Both the position numbers and the translations under genes were made by a program. Source: Clostridiales bacterium UBA7573 (GTDB lineage Bacteria > Bacillota > Clostridia > Oscillospirales > CAG-272). Taken from it: a DNA stretch of 34,412 nt. The notes beneath the pieces are model-generated. The model ran no database searches and was not told the DNA's origin. It saw nothing but the letters and a program-made list of their open reading frames with translations. Where the stretch lies: positions 3,455 through 37,866 of the forward strand of contig DLLB01000053.1 in NCBI GenBank assembly GCA_002477905.1. Direction: 5' to 3'. Shown here one piece after another: positions 7,060-16,429 of this stretch (position 1 is its first letter; each line of letters opens with the position of its first letter).

Positions 7060-9759
7060 TTATTTTACAAGATTCCGGAATTGCTCCACCGTGCCGTCAA
7101 AAGTAAACTGCACGCCCGCATAATACTCTGCCACATGCGCATAGTAAGCGTCGTCGCGATCTGCCGCCGCGCAAACCAGCGCCGTATCCACATTGTTATT
7201 GTCTTCATTGCAGAAGGACAGATACAGGTAGGAATCCTGTTGAAAAGTATAGGTCGCATTCGCCGTATACGGCATCACATATTGATACCATGACCACTGG
7301 GACAAACCGAGTTCTTTGTACAGATCTTCCGATTGTTCCGTTGCGATCCTGTTGCTGTTTGCTTCCGCCGCAAGGCAATACCGCACTTTGCTATAAGTGC
7401 AAGTGGCTGTGATTCCTGCCGGCACAAAAATCGTTTTCTCGCCGACTTTCATAGACACTGCGCAGGAATAGCCATCTCCATTATAGAAAACTGTCGCACC
7501 TTTTTCATTGCGGTTTTTATCGGAGGTAATGCGGATACTTCCCGTAGTCGTGTCAAACGGCATCAGCGACGCCCGCGCCAGGGCATCGGGATCGTAGGCT
7601 TTCCCGTCATACAACACATACGCGCGCATGTCCGCGATATGCAATCTTACGCTTGCCGCAGTCTTTTCAAGCTTTTCCATACGGGAAAGCACTTCCGCTG
7701 TGACTTGTGCGGGATCCTCTGCCGTCACGACCAACCGGAGCGTGTCGCCGATCTTCAAAAGTTCTTCCGTTTTGGCATCGGTCAGGTCTGCCGCCGTCAC
7801 CGTTGTCTGATCCGGCTCCTGCGGCTTCGGACGGCGCACAATCTCCGCGGTCGGATCGGGTGTTGTCAACGTATAGGTTGCATCCGGTCCGGAACCGAAA
7901 CGGATCTGATGCACAACTTTTGCACCGGCGTCAATGCTGATGACATCGAAAAGCGCTTCTGTAACCGTGCCGTTCTTTCTCGGATAAACAATGGCAGGCA
8001 CATTCGTCACCGGTACGGTGCTATCCATCTGCTCTGTCCAAGTATCCTTGTACTGTCCGGAGGTGCCGATCGTCATGGTCGCCATCGCCGTCTGCGGATT
8101 GTAATAACACAGATCAGTGTGATGATGTCCGTACTCATAAGAAAGAATCATGCCGTTGCCCTGCCGTAGTGTGAAATCAAACAACAGCGGCACTTTGTTG
8201 CCATCCAGCTCCACCATCAGATTGGTACGGTAGGTACCTTTGGTCTGGAACGCCAAGAGCAAGCCGTTCAAGGCGTCCAGATTTTTGTAAGCCCAATAGT
8301 ATTCAGACGGCGCCATTGCAAGTTCTTTTTCATAGCCCATATGGGAAAGGAACACATAGTTCCAGCCGTCCGGCGCCTTCAGCGCTTCAATCGCAAGCCA
8401 TTGGAGCTGTCTTGCACCATACCCCCAATAGGTACAGCCGTTTAAATCCGGCGTCATTTTTCCGTAGTCGATTGCATCCAAGCAAACAACGCGCGTCTTT
8501 TTTGCCGCAAAATCATAGTAGTAATAAGCGGATTTTGCATTTTGAGAATCATGCACACGAGAGGTTTTGCCGTCATTTTTCACATTGGCGTCCGTTGCAT
8601 AGTAGGCAAGGATCTCATCATACCACTTATCCGCGCTCATCGCGTGCTCATCCAGATAATTCTGCGCTTCCAAAGCGGAGAGCGTTTTTTTGAGCTGTCC
8701 GCTATTTGCAAACGTATAATAGTAGCTGTTATCATCATGGTTGCCGCGTAAAACCATCACCGGAATCTCGCATTTGTTCAGCGGATACAGGAATTTATCC
8801 ATTGCCGCAATCTGCTTTTCGGTATCCGTATACATACCGGTGGTGATGTCGCCGCCAAGGCAGATGAAATCTATGTCGTTGTTCGGATCATCGTCTTTGG
8901 CAAGACGGTTGACCAATTCCACAATGGCAAGCAACTGCCGCTCAATCGCTGCGTCATGGTTGCCTTGATGCAAATCGGTGATGAAAATGTAGTTCACGGA
9001 ACCGTCTTTCACTACTTTGCCAAGCGAAGCGACGGTTTCCTGTAATTCCTTCTCATAGTCTGCATCGACGGAGCCGGAAGGATTGCAGCAATACACCGAG
9101 TTGATTTTTTCTTTCGGCACCTGAATCACCACTTTTTTTGCAAGTTCCTGCATCACTTCATCAGAAGCCGTTTCAGACAAAACCGTCTGATCGGAAAGAG
9201 AAAACCGAACAAAGCAGTCCTGACCAATCTTGGTCAGCCCGGTTTTGCGTTTGGGGTTGTCGCCGGTGGTTTTTTCACCGGTATACCATGCAGACTGCCA
9301 TACCATATCCGCATCATACAGATAAATATCGTATTCCTTCGGGCAATTGAACGTACTGCCTGTCGGCAGGAAAATGGCATAATTATTCCGCATGCGTTGT
9401 TTGAGCCATGTTGTACTGTTATCATCGTTGCCGTACCACAGCGTACCGTGATCCAGTTTCAGATACTGCACATAATCCGAAAGCGTAATCATACCGTTTG
9501 CGTCCGCTTCGTTCTGGCAGAAGGTGTATTCCCCTGCGGCAGGAACCTTGATCTCCTCCGGCTTTGCCGGCGGTGTGTAAAGCTCGCGCCGTGCGGCGGG
9601 CTGTGGATTATCCGGCTGATCCGGCTGATCTGTCGTGGTCGTAGTCGTAGCGGAAGTTCCCGGCGTTTGGGATTCTTCGCCGCAGGCGATCAGTGTGGGG
9701 AGCATCATACCGCACACCAAAAGCAAAGCGACGATGCGAAATAGTTTGTTTTTCATCAT
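7060..9759 (-). CDS. Metallophosphoesterase-family surface lipoprotein
   Basis: An 899-residue exported lipoprotein. A signal peptide ends in a lipobox (LIACG, Cys26), followed by a Thr/Asp/Pro linker (residues 34-55). Residues about 76-215 form a beta-rich module (AIFLPTGSTF, IYLYDADMVW, QDCFVRFSL). The calcineurin-like phosphoesterase domain follows, with metal-binding motifs DLH (262-264), GGDITTG (302-308) and GNHDD (339-343), and a later GHHHTD. The last ~230 residues contain a LHIADMRAYVLYDGKAYDPD segment and a final module nearly identical to the end of the upstream 1,800-residue protein. The substrate is unknown: phosphodiester, nucleotide or phosphorylated-polymer hydrolysis outside the cell are all possible. 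Two ATG codons are in tandem; the second (9756) is better spaced from GAAAGGA. It lies 27 nt after the upstream gene, so the two share an operon. Confidence 0.88.
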   Translation of the reverse strand: MMKNKLFRIVALLLVCGMMLPTLIACGEESQTPGTSATTTTTTDQPDQPDNPQPAARRELYTPPAKPEEIKVPAAGEYTFCQNEADANGMITLSDYVQYLKLDHGTLWYGNDDNSTTWLKQRMRNNYAIFLPTGSTFNCPKEYDIYLYDADMVWQSAWYTGEKTTGDNPKRKTGLTKIGQDCFVRFSLSDQTVLSETASDEVMQELAKKVVIQVPKEKINSVYCCNPSGSVDADYEKELQETVASLGKVVKDGSVNYIFITDLHQGNHDAAIERQLLAIVELVNRLAKDDDPNNDIDFICLGGDITTGMYTDTEKQIAAMDKFLYPLNKCEIPVMVLRGNHDDNSYYYTFANSGQLKKTLSALEAQNYLDEHAMSADKWYDEILAYYATDANVKNDGKTSRVHDSQNAKSAYYYYDFAAKKTRVVCLDAIDYGKMTPDLNGCTYWGYGARQLQWLAIEALKAPDGWNYVFLSHMGYEKELAMAPSEYYWAYKNLDALNGLLLAFQTKGTYRTNLMVELDGNKVPLLFDFTLRQGNGMILSYEYGHHHTDLCYYNPQTAMATMTIGTSGQYKDTWTEQMDSTVPVTNVPAIVYPRKNGTVTEALFDVISIDAGAKVVHQIRFGSGPDATYTLTTPDPTAEIVRRPKPQEPDQTTVTAADLTDAKTEELLKIGDTLRLVVTAEDPAQVTAEVLSRMEKLEKTAASVRLHIADMRAYVLYDGKAYDPDALARASLMPFDTTTGSIRITSDKNRNEKGATVFYNGDGYSCAVSMKVGEKTIFVPAGITATCTYSKVRYCLAAEANSNRIATEQSEDLYKELGLSQWSWYQYVMPYTANATYTFQQDSYLYLSFCNEDNNNVDTALVCAAADRDDAYYAHVAEYYAGVQFTFDGTVEQFRNLVK

Positions 9760-9786
9760 AAAATCCTTTCTGAAATCGTATTCGGT

Positions 9787-12700
9787 TTATCCTACAATTG
9801 CTTTGTACTGGGCAAGCGTACCTGTAAAGGAGAATGTTACGCCCGCATAATACTCTGCCACATGCGCATAGTAAGCGTCGTCGCGATCTGCCTCTGCACA
9901 AACCAGCGCAGTATCCACATGGCTGTTGTCATTGCAGAAGGTCAGATACAGGTAGGAATCCTGCTGGAAAGTATACGTCGCGTTTGCCTTGTACGGCATG
10001 ACATATCCGTACCACGACCAACCGGAAAGTCCTAACGCGTCATACATCTCCTTAGACTGCTCGACCGCAATCGAAGCGCTGTTTTCCTCCGCCGCAAGGC
10101 AATACCGCACTCGGCTGTACGTACAGGTCGCCGTGATTCCCGCCGGCACAAAGATCGTTTTTTCGCCGACTTTCATGGATACCGCATACTGATACGTTGC
10201 ACCGGCATTTTGGAAGCGCGTGGCGTTTAACTTATTGGTACTGTTTGCATTGGAAATAATCCCGTTGTTTCCGCCATCGCTTTCCGGTAAGATCGACGCC
10301 CGCGCCAGGGCATCGGGATCGTAGGCTTTTCCGTCATACAACACATACGCGCGCATGTCCGCAACTTTCAGCGTAACCGAAATACCCGCATTTTCCAGCT
10401 CGGTAAGCCGTGCCAGTACCTCGGAGGTACACGATGCCGCCGTATCGGCAGTGACGGTAAGGGAAACGATATTTCCCGCGTCTGCAAGCGCAAGCAATGC
10501 GTCTTTCTGCGCGTCGGTCACTTCCTCCGCAGACAATTCCGCTTTCGTGGCAAGATCGTTCTTTGCGACAAAGGCGCGATATTCCGCAAGCGTTCCCGCA
10601 AAGTAGAATTCTATGCCGGAGAGCGCGATGGATTGCGTTTCAGCGGTCAGCGCGTCGGTGCCTGCGGGCATTTCAATAGAGAACAGCAAAGAATACGCCT
10701 CCGGAACGGTGTAAGTCACATTCGCCGTATAGTACATATTCCAGTTACTCTTACTGCCATAAGTCGCGCAGAGTGCCGCCATCGTCGTTTCACAGGAATT
10801 GCCGCTTGCATCAAGCAAAAACAGACGGATGGGATAGGTACTGGAAATGGTCGTACCCGCACGCAGGCTGATCGGCGTTTTGATCGCCAATCCCGATTTC
10901 AGCGGCACATTGCACGGAATGTTAGTATAGTGCTGACTTGCCGCGCCCTGCCAGTACCCCGTGTTCAGTGCCACATCCGTGCGATGGAGCGGATCATACC
11001 CAAGCTCGCTTGCAAGGTCGATCTTCACCTTCACCACATTGTTGACATTCGCTTCCTCCAGCGCGGTCAGCATCGGCAGGAAGGATGCCAGTTTTGCACG
11101 GCTGTCAAGGCTCAGTGTTATGTCGAGGGATAACGTTTTCGACAAATTCAGAAGCATGGTCTGCATCTGTTCCGTGTAGTTGGTTTCCGTCAGGGCGACC
11201 TCGCCAAACGTCACCGCGTGATTTGCCGCCTGCAACGCCGCAATCGCCTGCATCTGCGCTTCCGTCAGTTCCGACAGAGACAGATGGGAAAGATCCAGCG
11301 TAAGTAGCATTCCATAATATTGGATACGATCGGCAAAGGCTACCGCCGCGTCCAGTTCGGACGCATCGGCAATCGTCACCGGAATGTGATTGTCAAAAGC
11401 GGGCAGATTCGTTTGGAACGTGAATCTCAGCACTTTCTGTAAATAGGTCAACCGATCGCTGGTGTAATATGCCGATACCGCCGCAATTCCGTTCTCGGTC
11501 AGCGGAAGCATCGCCAAACGTCCGCTTCCCGCGCCGAACCGCAACCGCGCCGCAAAATCGGACTTGGTGCTCATCAGATCAAACGCCGCTTCGGTAATGG
11601 TTCCGGTCGTGCGTAACGGCGCATAGGAATGATTTTTTCCGACATAAGTCTCGCCCTGCTTCGGCGCTTCGTGATACTGACCGGAGGTCGTGGTGGTCAC
11701 GGTGTAAATACCGGTCGGCACATGGATATAGTCGCAGTCCGTGTGATAATGCCCGAACTGATAGGTCAAAATTTTACCGTCGCCGGTGCGTGCAGAGAAA
11801 TCATACTCACCATAGGCGGTCTTATTCTGGAACGCGGTGAGGATGCCCTCGATCTGATCCATATTCCGATAGGTAGAATAGTAGGTGCTGGGCGATTGCG
11901 CCTGTGCCGCCTCAAAGCCCATATGGGAAACAAACGAATAATTCCAGCCGTCAGGCGCGGTCAGCGCCTCGGTTGCAAGCCATGCAAGCTGACGCTCGCC
12001 ATAGCCCCACCAATTACAGCCGTTTGCCGCTTTGGTCGGTTTGTCGCCATAGTCGATGGCGTCCAGACAGATCAAACGGATGCGCTTTGCAGGAAAATCA
12101 TAATAGTAGTACGGGGACGTCGCGTCCTGCGTATCATGGACGCGGGAGGAAACCGACGGATCGACAGAGTTGTTATCTCCGCCGAATTTCAGCAGCATAT
12201 CCGTATACCATTTTGCTTTGCTCTGCGCGTGAGTATCCAGGTACACCTGTTCGTTTTCCGCGGCACTCTTAGAAGCGTCATACCAGTTGTGATCGTTGAT
12301 CTGCGGATTTTCCGCAAGGAACTGCGCAAGATGTTCCTCCGCTGTCAGCGTTTCGGTTGCGCGGAACGCTTCACATACCACGGTGCCGTTCACCGATGCA
12401 AAGTTCCAGTAATAAGAAGCGTCGTCATGATTGCCGCGTAAAATCATCACCGGAACGGTGGCGTCTTTCAGCGGTTCGAGCAAATCGCTGTACGCGTTTA
12501 CCAATGCATCATAGGTGAGATACATACCGGTGGTGATGTCGCCGCCAAGGCAGATGAAATCAATGTCATTGGTCGGATCGTTGTCATTTTTCAAAAGTTC
12601 CGTAATGGCAAGGATCTGTGCAAAGGATTTTTTCACCTGTGCGTCATGGCTTCCCTTATGGGTATCGGTAATAAAGAAATAGTTCAGATTGCCGCTGGTC

Positions 12701-15198
12701 ACCAGATGTCCGTAATCGGCAAGCAATTTTTCCGTTTCTTCCTCATACGCATAGCGCGTCGCATAATCCTGTACTTCGGCAAGCGTTCTGACCGCCACGG
12801 ATTTGGTACATCCGTAAGGCAGGAAGAATTTTACCGTCTGCAAAAGCGCTTCGCCCTGTGCCGGATCGGAAGTATCAAAAGCAGTGTTGCCGACCGACAG
12901 CCGGATATAGCAGTCTGTCGTCACGGTCCAGCACATAGCAGTCTCCCACGCGGAGGAATTGGTGTCCAGGCTCTTCTTATGCAGTTGTCCGGCTTTGCAT
13001 TCCAGATCGTAAGAGAGCGTACCGTTCATGTCATACACACGGAATTTTCCCCAGTTCGGGCAATAGACCGTCGTGCCGGCAGGCAGGAAGATATACTTCT
13101 GCGAAGCCGCATGTGCGGCATTGACACCGTCAATCTTGCTTGCCCAGTAGGAGCCGCTTTGCGCACCGTACACAAAATCCGACGTATCCGCCGCCATCCG
13201 ATCCTGCGGATACAGCACCTGCACCGCGCGGATCGTTTCGTTCACATCCGTTACCGCAGAGGAAGTGGTAACGGTATACCGGACAAAGCAATCATACGGC
13301 ACCACAAACGCCCCGTTCGCACTCGCCACTGTTTTACTGTCGGCGGCAAAATACGGATAGATCCGTCCGGACTTGCCGTTGTTCAGTTCTTCATCATTCT
13401 CTGCTACACCGCTCGGAATGGGATTGCAGTACCGATCGTACAGATAGACGCGGAAAGAATACTTACTGTCTTTCTGATTGTAAATCACCGTGCCGGCAGG
13501 CGCAAAGAGGAACCCGTGCGTGCGGACAGAGTTGGCGTCCGCCACGTTCTTTCCGGTTGTGCCGTCGATGCCGCCCTTTTCCGCCGCAGCCGCTGAGGCG
13601 AGTTTACTGTCATTCAGTTGGATCCCGCTTGGGAAACGGACCTCACTCAGCCGATCCGAAGGGGCATAGATCGTGACGTTGTTCCTTGCATCGACCGCGT
13701 TTACCGTTTCCGCCGATGTGCACTGTACAAATAGATACAGATAGCAATCCTGTTCGATATAGATCGTCTGATTCGACACCCACGCCGGACCGCAGGTGTT
13801 TTCCGTACCGAGCGTTTCATCCGTGCTTGTTGCGTTTTTCCAGTAGCTTTGCGTCCAACGCATGGTGGTCGGATGCAGAAGGTACGCCTTGGTTTTCAAT
13901 GCGCCCACCGCAATGCGGGAGCCTTTCGGCAAAAACAGCGCGCTTTCCGGACGGCATGCCTTATCAGAGGTGTTGTACGGCGTCATACCGGTTGGGAAAT
14001 CTTTGTTCGTCCAGCCGGTGTAACCGGTTACCCAAGGCATATCGGAAATATCCAACGCCGTCAGTTCTCCCATCGGGCGCAGGATCGTCACATGTTCCGC
14101 AAAATAGGCTTTTGCCTCGTCAAGAGAAGTAAATGCCGGATAAGTTTCCGTTCCATCGGCATTTTTCACCGTCTGCGTCAAGGACATCCGCATATAGCAA
14201 TCCTGCAAGATCGAAACGGTCGTGCCGCCATAAAACCATTTGGCATTGGTGTAAGCGTCCGTTCCGTTATAGCTGTCGTCCAAGCCCTGCGCGTTCATCC
14301 AGTCGGGGCGTTGTACAAAAGTACCGTCCTTGTATTCATACAGATACATCTTGCATTTCGCAACGGTGACTGTGACGGTAGAACCTTTCGGCAGATAGAG
14401 GAATCCGCCGTAATCGCTTCCGGTGGACAGATCGGCAGACGGTGTGGTCTGGGTTGTCGGATTTTTCAAAGAGTCATGGCAGATGGTTCCGAATCCGAAA
14501 GTCGTGCCGTTTTTTGTAAAATCCAGTTTTCCCATTTCCGTCGTCGCCGTGGTTAAATACCCCGGCACCCCCGCATACATTTCATTCAAAGCCGCCTGTA
14601 CTTCCGCGCTCTGTCTTGCGTAGGTGGCGTTTGCCACTTCTACGGAAGAACGCGTAATCGGATCGCTGTACACATAAGTAAACGCGTCGCTCTCGCTTGC
14701 GCGGTACGCAAGATACCCGCGGGCAACCAGCTCCAGATTATGTCCGCTGGTCGTGGCAATTGTGCCGTCCGCGTTCGCGCGACGCTGTGGTCCCGGAATC
14801 TGCGTAATCACACCCGTGTAGGTCAGCTTGGACGCATCCTGCGCTAAGATCTTCTTTGCCACAATGTGCATGGCGTTTGCAGTATCCAGCGTCAGTTCCG
14901 CTTCTCCCAAAAGCCGCTTTGGCACGATTACCATGCCGAATTGCAGATTCGGGTTATTTGCATACTCGTATTCCCCGTTCTGCTCCTTTGCATAGTCGCG
15001 ATAGAAAGCGTTGGTTTTGTCGATCTGTACGCCGAAGCGGATCCCCGTATCTCCTGCGTACCGCACGCCCGCGCCCAGCATTTTCACGCAGGTACTGGTC
15101 TGCACCGTGCCGGAATCGGCGAGCACCGGCAATGCCGCAAGCGGCACCACCGTAAGCAAGTCGCGCAAACGAGCAACCCGCTGAGTAGCTGCTTCCAT
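9787..15198 (-). CDS. Giant modular exported metallophosphoesterase-family protein (start probably frameshifted)
   Basis: An 1,803-residue reading frame encoding an extracellular multidomain protein. After the remains of a signal peptide (LLTVVPLAALPVLA), residues about 30-215 form a domain with GVRYAGDTGIRFGVQIDK. Four beta-rich modules of 130-160 residues follow (about 220-800), each with a pattern like FLPAGTTV, a YLYD-like strand and DCYIRLSV. The phosphoesterase domain shows ITDTHKGSHD (about 843), GGDITTG, GNHDD (about 921) and GHYHTD (about 1149). Two more modules and a LKVADMRAYVLYDGKAYDPD segment close the protein, matching the end of the neighbouring 899-residue protein. The ATG at 15198 has no good ribosome site. 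A better ATG at 15209 lies in another frame and encodes a signal peptide, so the gene may be frameshifted or contain a sequencing error. Substrate unknown. Confidence 0.85.
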   Translation of the reverse strand: MEAATQRVARLRDLLTVVPLAALPVLADSGTVQTSTCVKMLGAGVRYAGDTGIRFGVQIDKTNAFYRDYAKEQNGEYEYANNPNLQFGMVIVPKRLLGEAELTLDTANAMHIVAKKILAQDASKLTYTGVITQIPGPQRRANADGTIATTSGHNLELVARGYLAYRASESDAFTYVYSDPITRSSVEVANATYARQSAEVQAALNEMYAGVPGYLTTATTEMGKLDFTKNGTTFGFGTICHDSLKNPTTQTTPSADLSTGSDYGGFLYLPKGSTVTVTVAKCKMYLYEYKDGTFVQRPDWMNAQGLDDSYNGTDAYTNAKWFYGGTTVSILQDCYMRMSLTQTVKNADGTETYPAFTSLDEAKAYFAEHVTILRPMGELTALDISDMPWVTGYTGWTNKDFPTGMTPYNTSDKACRPESALFLPKGSRIAVGALKTKAYLLHPTTMRWTQSYWKNATSTDETLGTENTCGPAWVSNQTIYIEQDCYLYLFVQCTSAETVNAVDARNNVTIYAPSDRLSEVRFPSGIQLNDSKLASAAAAEKGGIDGTTGKNVADANSVRTHGFLFAPAGTVIYNQKDSKYSFRVYLYDRYCNPIPSGVAENDEELNNGKSGRIYPYFAADSKTVASANGAFVVPYDCFVRYTVTTSSAVTDVNETIRAVQVLYPQDRMAADTSDFVYGAQSGSYWASKIDGVNAAHAASQKYIFLPAGTTVYCPNWGKFRVYDMNGTLSYDLECKAGQLHKKSLDTNSSAWETAMCWTVTTDCYIRLSVGNTAFDTSDPAQGEALLQTVKFFLPYGCTKSVAVRTLAEVQDYATRYAYEEETEKLLADYGHLVTSGNLNYFFITDTHKGSHDAQVKKSFAQILAITELLKNDNDPTNDIDFICLGGDITTGMYLTYDALVNAYSDLLEPLKDATVPVMILRGNHDDASYYWNFASVNGTVVCEAFRATETLTAEEHLAQFLAENPQINDHNWYDASKSAAENEQVYLDTHAQSKAKWYTDMLLKFGGDNNSVDPSVSSRVHDTQDATSPYYYYDFPAKRIRLICLDAIDYGDKPTKAANGCNWWGYGERQLAWLATEALTAPDGWNYSFVSHMGFEAAQAQSPSTYYSTYRNMDQIEGILTAFQNKTAYGEYDFSARTGDGKILTYQFGHYHTDCDYIHVPTGIYTVTTTTSGQYHEAPKQGETYVGKNHSYAPLRTTGTITEAAFDLMSTKSDFAARLRFGAGSGRLAMLPLTENGIAAVSAYYTSDRLTYLQKVLRFTFQTNLPAFDNHIPVTIADASELDAAVAFADRIQYYGMLLTLDLSHLSLSELTEAQMQAIAALQAANHAVTFGEVALTETNYTEQMQTMLLNLSKTLSLDITLSLDSRAKLASFLPMLTALEEANVNNVVKVKIDLASELGYDPLHRTDVALNTGYWQGAASQHYTNIPCNVPLKSGLAIKTPISLRAGTTISSTYPIRLFLLDASGNSCETTMAALCATYGSKSNWNMYYTANVTYTVPEAYSLLFSIEMPAGTDALTAETQSIALSGIEFYFAGTLAEYRAFVAKNDLATKAELSAEEVTDAQKDALLALADAGNIVSLTVTADTAASCTSEVLARLTELENAGISVTLKVADMRAYVLYDGKAYDPDALARASILPESDGGNNGIISNANSTNKLNATRFQNAGATYQYAVSMKVGEKTIFVPAGITATCTYSRVRYCLAAEENSASIAVEQSKEMYDALGLSGWSWYGYVMPYKANATYTFQQDSYLYLTFCNDNSHVDTALVCAEADRDDAYYAHVAEYYAGVTFSFTGTLAQYKAIVG

Positions 15199-15209
15199 TT
15201 GAATTTCAT
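15157..15209 (-). other. Out-of-frame signal-peptide start of the giant phosphoesterase gene
   Basis: The ATG at 15209 has an excellent site (GAAAGGAGTC) and encodes MKFKWKQLLSGLLVCAT, a typical signal-peptide n-region and core. The long reading frame takes over in a different frame at LLTVVPLAALPVLADSG. Adding one T at the TT of 15158-15159 would join them as ...VCATLLTVVPLAALPVLA, a complete signal peptide with an Ala cleavage site. This looks like a one-base deletion or a base-calling error. Confidence 0.8.
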
Positions 15210-15239
15210 ATTTTTGACTCCTTTCAGGCGAAAATTGAT

Positions 15240-15265
15240 GAATTTTGACTTTTTAATCAAAATTC
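15240..15265. repeat. Inverted repeat in the divergent promoter region (possible operator)
   Basis: A perfect 9-bp inverted repeat, GAATTTTGA-N8-TCAAAATTC, lies between the giant phosphoesterase gene and the divergent AraC gene. The half-site AATTTTGACT (15241-15250) recurs at 15411-15420, just before the AraC ribosome site. A dimeric regulator, possibly the adjacent AraC protein, could bind here. The remainder of 15210-15437 is AT-rich promoter DNA. Confidence 0.45.
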
Positions 15266-15309
15266 AGAATCTTCTTTCCTCTTTTGATTCCTTTTTTCCG
15301 TACAATCAC

Positions 15310-15338
15310 TTGCAAAAAATGCAAAAATGTGCTATAAT
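15310..15338 (+). promoter_or_regulatory. Sigma-A promoter of the AraC gene at 15438
   Basis: TTGCAA (15310-15315), 17 bp, TATAAT (15333-15338), with TGTGC before the -10 giving an extended -10. It predicts a leader of about 90 nt before the AraC start. Confidence 0.78.
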
Positions 15339-15437
15339 CACTTTCACTAATTGTATGATACCACAAAAGCAAGCAAAAGTCCATTCCAAGATTATGCCAA
15401 ATAGCTTCGCAATTTTGACTTGATAAGGAGACTTATT

Positions 15438-16373
15438 ATGAAAAGAACCGTGAAAAGATCCTTTTCCTCAGCCGACAGCTTTGAAAATCTGCCCCACAGC
15501 TTCAAATGGGTGAATTATGTCGATACCATGCAAAGTGCGTTTCCGGTTTATGTCTCCACGTTTGGTATGACTGCGGCAGAAAAACATATCTTTGTCGAAG
15601 ATGAAAGCAAATCCTTTCTGGTCTATACCGATTCCGGCAGCGGGCGTGCGGAGATTGCCGGAAAAACGCAGATTTGTCCGCGCGGCTCCCTGCTTTATAT
15701 CCCGGCAAACGAGAAGGTCTTATATTATAATGAAAGCACAGAGCCTTGGCGTACCTATTGGATCACGTTCGGCGGCAGAGCGGGGACATCCATTCTGCAA
15801 TCCGCAAGCTGTGTGTTTGACGAATGCGACTATGCATTCGTCCGCGACAACATTCTCCAAATGTACGCGCATCGGGAAGAACCGGATTTTGTGGAATACA
15901 TCAGCAGTCTGATGTATTATACACTCTTACGCATTCAGCGCATCCATCCCACCCTCCTGCCGCAGATCCTTCCGACAGATTCTCTGCGCGCACGGCTTGC
16001 TCCCTCTATGAAGTATATGGTGGAGCATTTTCATCAGGATATTCCGCTCCCCACGCTTGCCAAGATCAGCGGTGTGGGCGTGGAATATTATTGCCGTCTG
16101 TTCAAAAAGCTCAACGGCGTGCGTCCGGTGGCTTATCTGAATCAGCTGCGGATCGGACATGCCTGCGATCTTTTGGTAGCGCATCCGGAAAAAAGCGTGG
16201 AGGAGATCGGTCTGCTCTGCGGATTTCAAAGCAGCACCTATTTCATCACGACGTTCAAGCATTTTGTCGGAGAAGCCCCCGGCAGTTATCGCCGCATGCA
16301 AAACGCCGGACGAAAAGGACAAAAGTCCGCCATGCAAGGGCAGTCCCCGACGGCGCCGGATGTTCATGAATAA
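15438..16373 (+). CDS. AraC-family transcriptional regulator
   Basis: A 311-residue one-component regulator. The N-terminal half looks like the cupin-type sensor of sugar-responsive AraC proteins (SFLVYTDSGSGRAEI, then GSLLYIPANEKVLYY). The C-terminal 110 residues carry the two helix-turn-helix motifs (LPTLAKISGVGVEYYCRLFK and VEEIGLLCGFQSSTYFITTF), ending GEAPGSYRR. ATG 15438 is chosen because AAGGAG lies 7 nt upstream; the in-frame TTG at 15420 is inside the leader. It is divergent from the giant phosphoesterase operon across a 230-bp region with an inverted repeat, which suggests, but does not prove, that it controls that operon. The effector is unknown. Confidence 0.9.
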   Translation: MKRTVKRSFSSADSFENLPHSFKWVNYVDTMQSAFPVYVSTFGMTAAEKHIFVEDESKSFLVYTDSGSGRAEIAGKTQICPRGSLLYIPANEKVLYYNESTEPWRTYWITFGGRAGTSILQSASCVFDECDYAFVRDNILQMYAHREEPDFVEYISSLMYYTLLRIQRIHPTLLPQILPTDSLRARLAPSMKYMVEHFHQDIPLPTLAKISGVGVEYYCRLFKKLNGVRPVAYLNQLRIGHACDLLVAHPEKSVEEIGLLCGFQSSTYFITTFKHFVGEAPGSYRRMQNAGRKGQKSAMQGQSPTAPDVHE

Positions 16374-16393
16374 TTCACAAAAATGTGCTATAC
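16363..16393 (+). promoter_or_regulatory. Possible promoter of trkA-trkH
   Basis: An extended -10, TGTGCTATACT (-10 hexamer 16388-16393), preceded by a weak -35 (TTCATG, 16363-16368, spacer 19). The 15 bases CAAAAATGTGCTATA closely match the -10 region of the AraC promoter at 15338. Confidence 0.5.
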
Positions 16394-16429
16394 TGTCTTG
16401 GATTGAATAACGGAAAGGTGTGAAATACA

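Noticed and set aside
12646..13596. 316-residue open frame on the plus strand
   Set aside because: It lies antisense within the giant phosphoesterase, whose motifs are clear; there is no ribosome site or recognisable domain.
15150..15165. Programmed -1 ribosomal frameshift to join the signal peptide to the giant protein
   Set aside because: No slippery heptamer or strong downstream pseudoknot is evident at the junction; a one-base deletion or sequencing error is simpler.
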